Source: an uncultured bacterium (GTDB lineage Bacteria; Vulcanimicrobiota; CADAWZ01). Taken from it: 10,165 nucleotides of DNA. Under the pieces are notes generated by a model. It was not told where the DNA came from and made no database searches. It worked only from the letters and a program-made list of their open reading frames with translations. The position numbers and the translations under genes were made by a program. Below, one piece after another: positions 7,170 through 10,165 of this stretch (position 1 is its first letter; every line of letters begins with the position of its first letter). Location: positions 1 through 10,165 of the forward strand of contig CASEKF010000050.1 in NCBI GenBank assembly GCA_949288455.1, written 5' to 3'.

Positions 7170-8006
7170 TTAAAAATCGTAAAGTAGGTATTTAGCGTAG
7201 TCGTACATAGACTTAAGGTTAAATATTTTTCCGGTCCACATATTGAAAGATTTAAGACCTTGCAGCAGCAACATTTCTAATCCGTTTTTAAATTTAAGGC
7301 CGAGCGTTTGCGCTTGTATAGTAAATTTTGTGTTGAATGGAATATATACTAAATCGAATACTAAACAGTTTTTATTAGTTGTTTCCGGTATAAAAAGTCC
7401 GACGTCGTCGGAATATCCTTTCATGGAGCAGGGAGTACAGTTGATGATCCCTTTTGCGTTTCTAGCGGCTTTTTTTAGATCGTAGTCTGATTGAAGTATT
7501 TCTTTCGATATATAGGGAAAAGTTTTATCATAATATTCATGGAGCTTTTCCGCTTTTTTGATGTTTCTGCTTTTTATTATTATTGTTTTAGCGTTGTTTT
7601 TTGCCAGCGCGTAATATACGCTTCTGGCGGCTCCTCCGTTTCCGAATATTATAAATTCGCCTTTGTCAAAGGTTTGGATAGTCTTAAAAGACGTTTCGAA
7701 ACCGTATATATCGAAGTTTTCGCCTTTAAATGTTCCGTCTGAATAAATTACGCAATTTACGGATTGAGTTATTTTCGCTTCTTTTGATATCGTCTCGGGC
7801 AGCAGTTTCGCTACTGCCGGTTTATGGGGAGAGGTTATATTAAAGCCGGATAATTTTTCGTTTAACGCTATTGGGAAAATATCGTTTGAATTTTTGATTG
7901 GATATGATTTATACGACGCTGCAAGTCCCATCTCTCCGAACGCTTTATTATGAATCGCCGGAGATAAGGTCTCTTTTAAAGGCCAGCCTACGATGCCCAA
8001 TTTCAT
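7170..8006 (-). CDS. aroE: Shikimate dehydrogenase
   Basis: It reduces 3-dehydroshikimate to shikimate with NADPH, step 4 of the pathway. From ATG at 8006 it is 278 residues, the normal AroE size. The substrate domain shows TLSPAIHN (13-20), NITSPHK with catalytic K62, N84 in SVNCV, and D99 in GENFDIYGF. The nucleotide loop is GNGGAARS (122-129). The C-terminal GLEMLLLQG with its shikimate-contacting Gln and the WTG motif follow. Deviations from the common pattern are Thr13 for the usual first Ser of SxS, Ser59 where Val/Ile is usual before PHK, and Cys85 where Thr is usual after N84. The frame is open upstream to a TTG at 8204, but that 66-residue extension is Arg/Lys-rich and unlike any AroE. 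The gene appears to be first in the aro unit. Confidence 0.95.
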   Translation of the reverse strand: MKLGIVGWPLKETLSPAIHNKAFGEMGLAASYKSYPIKNSNDIFPIALNEKLSGFNITSPHKPAVAKLLPETISKEAKITQSVNCVIYSDGTFKGENFDIYGFETSFKTIQTFDKGEFIIFGNGGAARSVYYALAKNNAKTIIIKSRNIKKAEKLHEYYDKTFPYISKEILQSDYDLKKAARNAKGIINCTPCSMKGYSDDVGLFIPETTNKNCLVFDLVYIPFNTKFTIQAQTLGLKFKNGLEMLLLQGLKSFNMWTGKIFNLKSMYDYAKYLLYDF

Positions 8007-8018
8007 AATTCGTTCTGT

Positions 8019-8024
8019 CTCCTT
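8019..8024 (-). promoter_or_regulatory. Ribosome binding site of aroE
   Basis: AAGGAG on the minus strand, 12 bases before the ATG at 8006. The spacing is long but the match is good. It supports the 8006 start, which also gives the canonical N-terminus MKLGIVGWP, over the upstream TTG. Confidence 0.6.
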
Positions 8025-8068
8025 AAGTTTTCTCTTGTTTTTAAGGGGGCGTATTTGCCGCTTTTGGG

Positions 8069-8194
8069 TTAGCCGTTTTTCAGCTGTGTGCGCATTAGAT
8101 TTTCTGCTTTTTCTTCGAGAAATACCCGTTTCTTTAGGATGTCCGCGATAACGTTTTTGAGATAGCCTGCGCTTATTCGGCCTTCTGCGATTAA
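8069..8194 (-). pseudogene. Possible protein remnant in the aroE leader
   Basis: In the frame different from aroE, 41 sense codons lie between a TAA at 8197-8195 and a TAA at 8071-8069. No ATG, GTG or TTG occurs before an ATG at 8095, so this cannot be an intact gene of that length. The translation looks protein-like: it includes AGYLKNVIADILKK, then VFLEEKAENLMRTQLKNG, an amphipathic helix-rich pattern typical of a C-terminus. It uses more C-ending codons (ATC, AAC, GAC, CTC) than the flanking genes. It may be the tail of a decayed gene, or a chance open frame in an untranslated leader. I do not recognise a family. Confidence 0.25.
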
Positions 8195-8209
8195 TTAAAA
8201 ACAATCGGC

Positions 8210-8238
8210 AATATATTATTGAAACCTGAGTTGTTTAA
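8210..8238 (-). promoter_or_regulatory. Candidate sigma-70-type promoter for the aro unit
   Basis: On the minus strand a -10-like TATATT (8215-8210) lies 17 bases from a weak -35-like TTAAAC (8238-8233). The -10 matches the consensus at 5 of 6 bases, the -35 at only 3 of 6. It sits just past the terminator of the upstream gene and about 200 bases before aroE, where a promoter is expected. In A+T-rich DNA such matches arise by chance, so this is a candidate only. A start site near 8203 would leave a leader of about 195 bases. Confidence 0.35.
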
Positions 8239-8299
8239 GATTGACTTATTAGACGCGGCGTTTCTTTGATCCCTCTTGATATGCCGACGCGTTTTCTAA

Positions 8300-8343
8300 T
8301 TATAAAAAGCTCCGGTAAATAGTTTTACCGGGGCTTTTTATAA
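8300..8343 (-). terminator. Rho-independent terminator after the pseudokinase gene
   Basis: A 20-bp stem (8300-8319 with 8324-8343) closes a 4-base loop at 8320-8323. Its core pairs AAAAAGC-CCCGGTAAA-type arms, G+C-rich in the middle and flanked by A and T runs, so a U run follows the G+C core on either strand. On the minus strand there is one C-A mismatch; on the plus strand the same position is a U-G wobble, so it may work in both directions. It begins 17 bases past the stop at 8361, which fits termination of that gene. Confidence 0.85.
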
Positions 8344-8360
8344 ATTATTGCAGTTGCGCG

Positions 8361-10165
8361 TTATCTTTTAGGCGCGAACGGCATTTTTAAAGAAAACATT
8401 GTTCCTGAACCCTTTATAGAGTCTATAGTAATCGTTCCTCCCATAGACTCTGCGTATAATTTTACCATTGGCAAATTTAGAAACATTTTTGTTCTTTTTT
8501 TATTCGCGCTGTTTTTCATTACGCCAAAAGGAGTAAAAATCGCTTCGTAATCGTTTGGAGATATGATATCTGTGCCAAAATCATAAACTGCGAATTCAGC
8601 CATATCTTCGTTAGTATAGACGCTTATTCTGAACGAGCCTCCTACTTTAGTCGCTTCTAAAGCGTTAGTCAGCATAGCTAACAGAATTCTTATCAACATT
8701 TTATAATCGCCTATAATTTGCGGCGGTTTATTAGGCATTTCTATAAATAATCTGACCGTTTTATCATCTATTTGTCGCTTTATCATGCCGTGGACTTTAT
8801 CGATCAGCTTTTTTATATCGATGCGCGTTATTTCCGGTTGAACTTGTCCGGCCGTAAAAGCTAAATATTCTTGCAGATATTGCGAACATTTTTTTATATC
8901 CGCGGCATAGCCTTTTATCATGTTCAAAAATTCAACCTGCTTAGGCATTAATTTCCCATAAGTTTTTTTTGTGACGTTGTTTGCGTTTTGCATTATTTCG
9001 TCTAACGGACGTTCAAATTCTTTATTTAGATAACCGACGATATTTAAATATTCCCTATCTGGACGCGGTCTTTGATTTTCTCTTATGTAACTTAATTTTT
9101 CTTTAAGAAACATATTTTCGAAGAAGAACGCGGCGCTTATGGAAAAAGGAGAACCTTTATTGATATCTTCTTTCGAGTATGCGCTTACTTCGTATGCGTA
9201 GATATCTAAGAAACCTATAAAGTTTTCTGCGGTTGCGCATGGAAGCCGAAGAAGGGATTTTAGCCCTATATTTTCAGGCATTCCGGATACAGGATAGTCG
9301 TCTTTTATGCTTAAGTCGTTTACTATATCAGGCTGTTGAGCGGCTAGCACAGGCTCAAAATCCGTGCCTTTGTAAGCTACGTAATCTTCCCATTGGTATA
9401 TGCCCTCTTCCGTTATAGAATATATAAACACTAAGCCTTGAGGTTCGTCAAGATACATAAATTCAAGAGCGTTGCAGGGCATAATATTTTTCAGCGAAGA
9501 AAAAATAGTGTCTAAGGCGTTTTCTACGGTGTCCTGATTAAAGAATACCGTTATAAATTGAGTAGTTTGTTCACGCTCTTGTTTCGAATGCTCGGCTTCT
9601 TGTTTTAATTGTAATATCTCTTGTTTTAAAGTAGCGATTTCTTTTTCTATTTTTTCGGAGTTTTTGGAAACATTGTGAGCGTCGACGTTAACTTTATTTT
9701 CTGCCTCGGAATAAAGTTTTGCTAATTCTTCAATTCTAGCTTGTTGATGTGATTTTATTCGTCTTTTTAAAGCTAAATTTAAATCGAATATGGATTGTTC
9801 GGTTTTTGCGGCTCCGAAATTAACGCTTGATCCGAATAGAGAAGTTTCTTCATGCTCCGTATTGTCTATGACTACGCTTTGCGTTTCTTTTTCCTGAGCG
9901 GAGTTTTCTAATCCGAAGAATTTTGGCTTATCCTCTTCCTGAGCGATATCATCCAAGCCAATGGATTGTGGCTTATTCTCTTCTTGTTGCGCGATATTAT
10001 CCAAGCCAATGGATTTTGGCTTCTCCTCTTCCTGCGCGATATTATCCAAGTTAAGGAATTTTGGCTTCTCTTCTTGCGCGATATTATCCAAGCTAAGGAA
10101 TTTTGGCTTCTCTTCTTGTTGCGCGATATTATCCAAGTTAAGGAATTTTGGCTTCTCCTCTTCCT
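8361..10165 (-). CDS. Repeat-tailed GAF/coiled-coil histidine-kinase-like protein (5' part off right edge)
   Basis: The frame is open to the right edge, so the true start lies outside; the TTG at 10136 is internal. Residues below count from 10136. Residues 1-102 are acidic tandem repeats. A coiled coil runs about 120-192. A GAF-like domain covers about 195-345. A HisKA-like helical hairpin follows (about 360-430), then an HATPase-like domain (about 440-587). There is no membrane segment, so it should be cytoplasmic. The kinase core is damaged: the H-box position is Lys (K372 in NKEFERPL), the G1 box reads DFGTDI (519-524), and the G2 box GLGL is replaced by MFLNLPMVK (551-559). The N-box Asn (N491 in LTNALEAT) and terminal GGTITI and GSGTMF remain. 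It is probably a pseudokinase or signalling scaffold, sensing through GAF. The gene ends 17 bases before a terminator and is separate from the aro unit. Confidence 0.88.
   Translation of the reverse strand, partial: EEEKPKFLNLDNIAQQEEKPKFLSLDNIAQEEKPKFLNLDNIAQEEEKPKSIGLDNIAQQEENKPQSIGLDDIAQEEDKPKFFGLENSAQEKETQSVVIDNTEHEETSLFGSSVNFGAAKTEQSIFDLNLALKRRIKSHQQARIEELAKLYSEAENKVNVDAHNVSKNSEKIEKEIATLKQEILQLKQEAEHSKQEREQTTQFITVFFNQDTVENALDTIFSSLKNIMPCNALEFMYLDEPQGLVFIYSITEEGIYQWEDYVAYKGTDFEPVLAAQQPDIVNDLSIKDDYPVSGMPENIGLKSLLRLPCATAENFIGFLDIYAYEVSAYSKEDINKGSPFSISAAFFFENMFLKEKLSYIRENQRPRPDREYLNIVGYLNKEFERPLDEIMQNANNVTKKTYGKLMPKQVEFLNMIKGYAADIKKCSQYLQEYLAFTAGQVQPEITRIDIKKLIDKVHGMIKRQIDDKTVRLFIEMPNKPPQIIGDYKMLIRILLAMLTNALEATKVGGSFRISVYTNEDMAEFAVYDFGTDIISPNDYEAIFTPFGVMKNSANKKRTKMFLNLPMVKLYAESMGGTITIDSIKGSGTMFSLKMPFAPKR
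9831..10165 (-). repeat. In-frame tandem repeat, units of 39-48 bases
   Basis: The coding strand repeats a unit with protein consensus LDNIAQ(E/Q)EEKPKFLx. Full copies occupy 10136-10092 (45 bases), 10091-10050 (42), 10049-10005 (45), 10004-9957 (48), 9956-9912 (45), then diverged copies 9911-9870 (42) and 9869-9831 (39). A partial copy reaches the right edge, so the array continues outside. All units are multiples of three and keep the frame. The copies nearest the right edge are almost identical in DNA, while those toward the coiled coil are decayed, indicating recent duplication at the outer side. Confidence 0.93.

Larger units (their letters stand above)
8007..8299. other. Intergenic region upstream of aroE
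   Basis: About 290 bases between the terminator and aroE hold no confident gene. They contain the promoter candidate, the aroE ribosome site and the 41-codon open remnant listed separately. A second short open frame (minus strand, roughly 8293-8191, beginning after a TAG) reads as a basic, Asn/Arg-rich peptide with no start codon of the usual kind. I looked for a T-box, an aromatic-rich leader peptide and a rho-independent attenuator in the presumed leader and saw none. Confidence 0.6.

Noticed and set aside
8007-8204. N-terminal extension of aroE from a TTG at 8204
   Set aside because: The 66 added residues are very Arg/Lys-rich and unlike any AroE. The canonical N-terminus begins at the ATG at 8006, which has an AAGGAG upstream.
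9831-10165. Possible CRISPR array at the right edge
   Set aside because: The repeats are directly adjacent with no unique spacers, vary in length by whole codons and are translated within a long open frame.

Overview
This window comes from an A+T-rich bacterial chromosome. Every gene I can support is on the minus strand, so transcription runs right to left. Signal-peptide and two-component proteins show a membrane-bound, environment-sensing bacterium. The short gaps, 4-base start/stop overlaps and A/T-ending codons fit a small, streamlined genome. I considered an Elusimicrobia/Endomicrobium-like or other deep-branching anaerobe because the radical SAM protein is of the AmmeMemoRadiSam (AmrS) type, but there is no marker gene, so the taxonomy is a guess. 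I see no rRNA, tRNA, CRISPR array, insertion sequence or integrase.

Layout in transcription order. (1) 10165-8361: the 3' part of a large cytoplasmic protein entering from the right edge. It has an acidic tandem-repeat tail, a coiled coil, a GAF-like domain and a histidine-kinase-like core whose catalytic boxes are damaged (a pseudokinase). A strong hairpin terminator at 8300-8343 closes this unit. (2) 8299-8007: about 290 bases without a confident gene, holding a candidate promoter, an untranslated leader and a protein-like remnant. (3) 8006-4949: aroE, aroC, aroK and aroQ, four of the seven shikimate-pathway steps to chorismate. (4) 4952-4347: a small exported protein with two SmpA/OmlA-like repeats, start/stop-coupled to aroQ. 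(5) 4343-3447: truB, the tRNA pseudouridine-55 synthase. (6) 3354-2359: an AmrS-type radical SAM enzyme. (7) 2351-218: a membrane sensor histidine kinase and a NarL/LuxR-type response regulator, overlapping by 8 bases. (8) 189-1: the start of a zinc-ribbon membrane protein that runs off the left edge.

From the aroE promoter candidate leftward, gaps are -8 to 28 bases except for two of 92 and 96 bases. The genes could therefore form one long transcript, or two or three with internal promoters I could not identify convincingly. The aro enzymes act in sequence: AroQ makes 3-dehydroshikimate, AroE makes shikimate, AroK makes shikimate 3-phosphate, and AroC makes chorismate from EPSP. AroA (the step between AroK and AroC), AroB and DAHP synthase are not in the window. 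The most unusual items are the repeat-tailed GAF pseudokinase, the pairing of a HisKA-type kinase with a NarL-type regulator next to an orphan AmrS, and the small exported protein locked between aroQ and truB.
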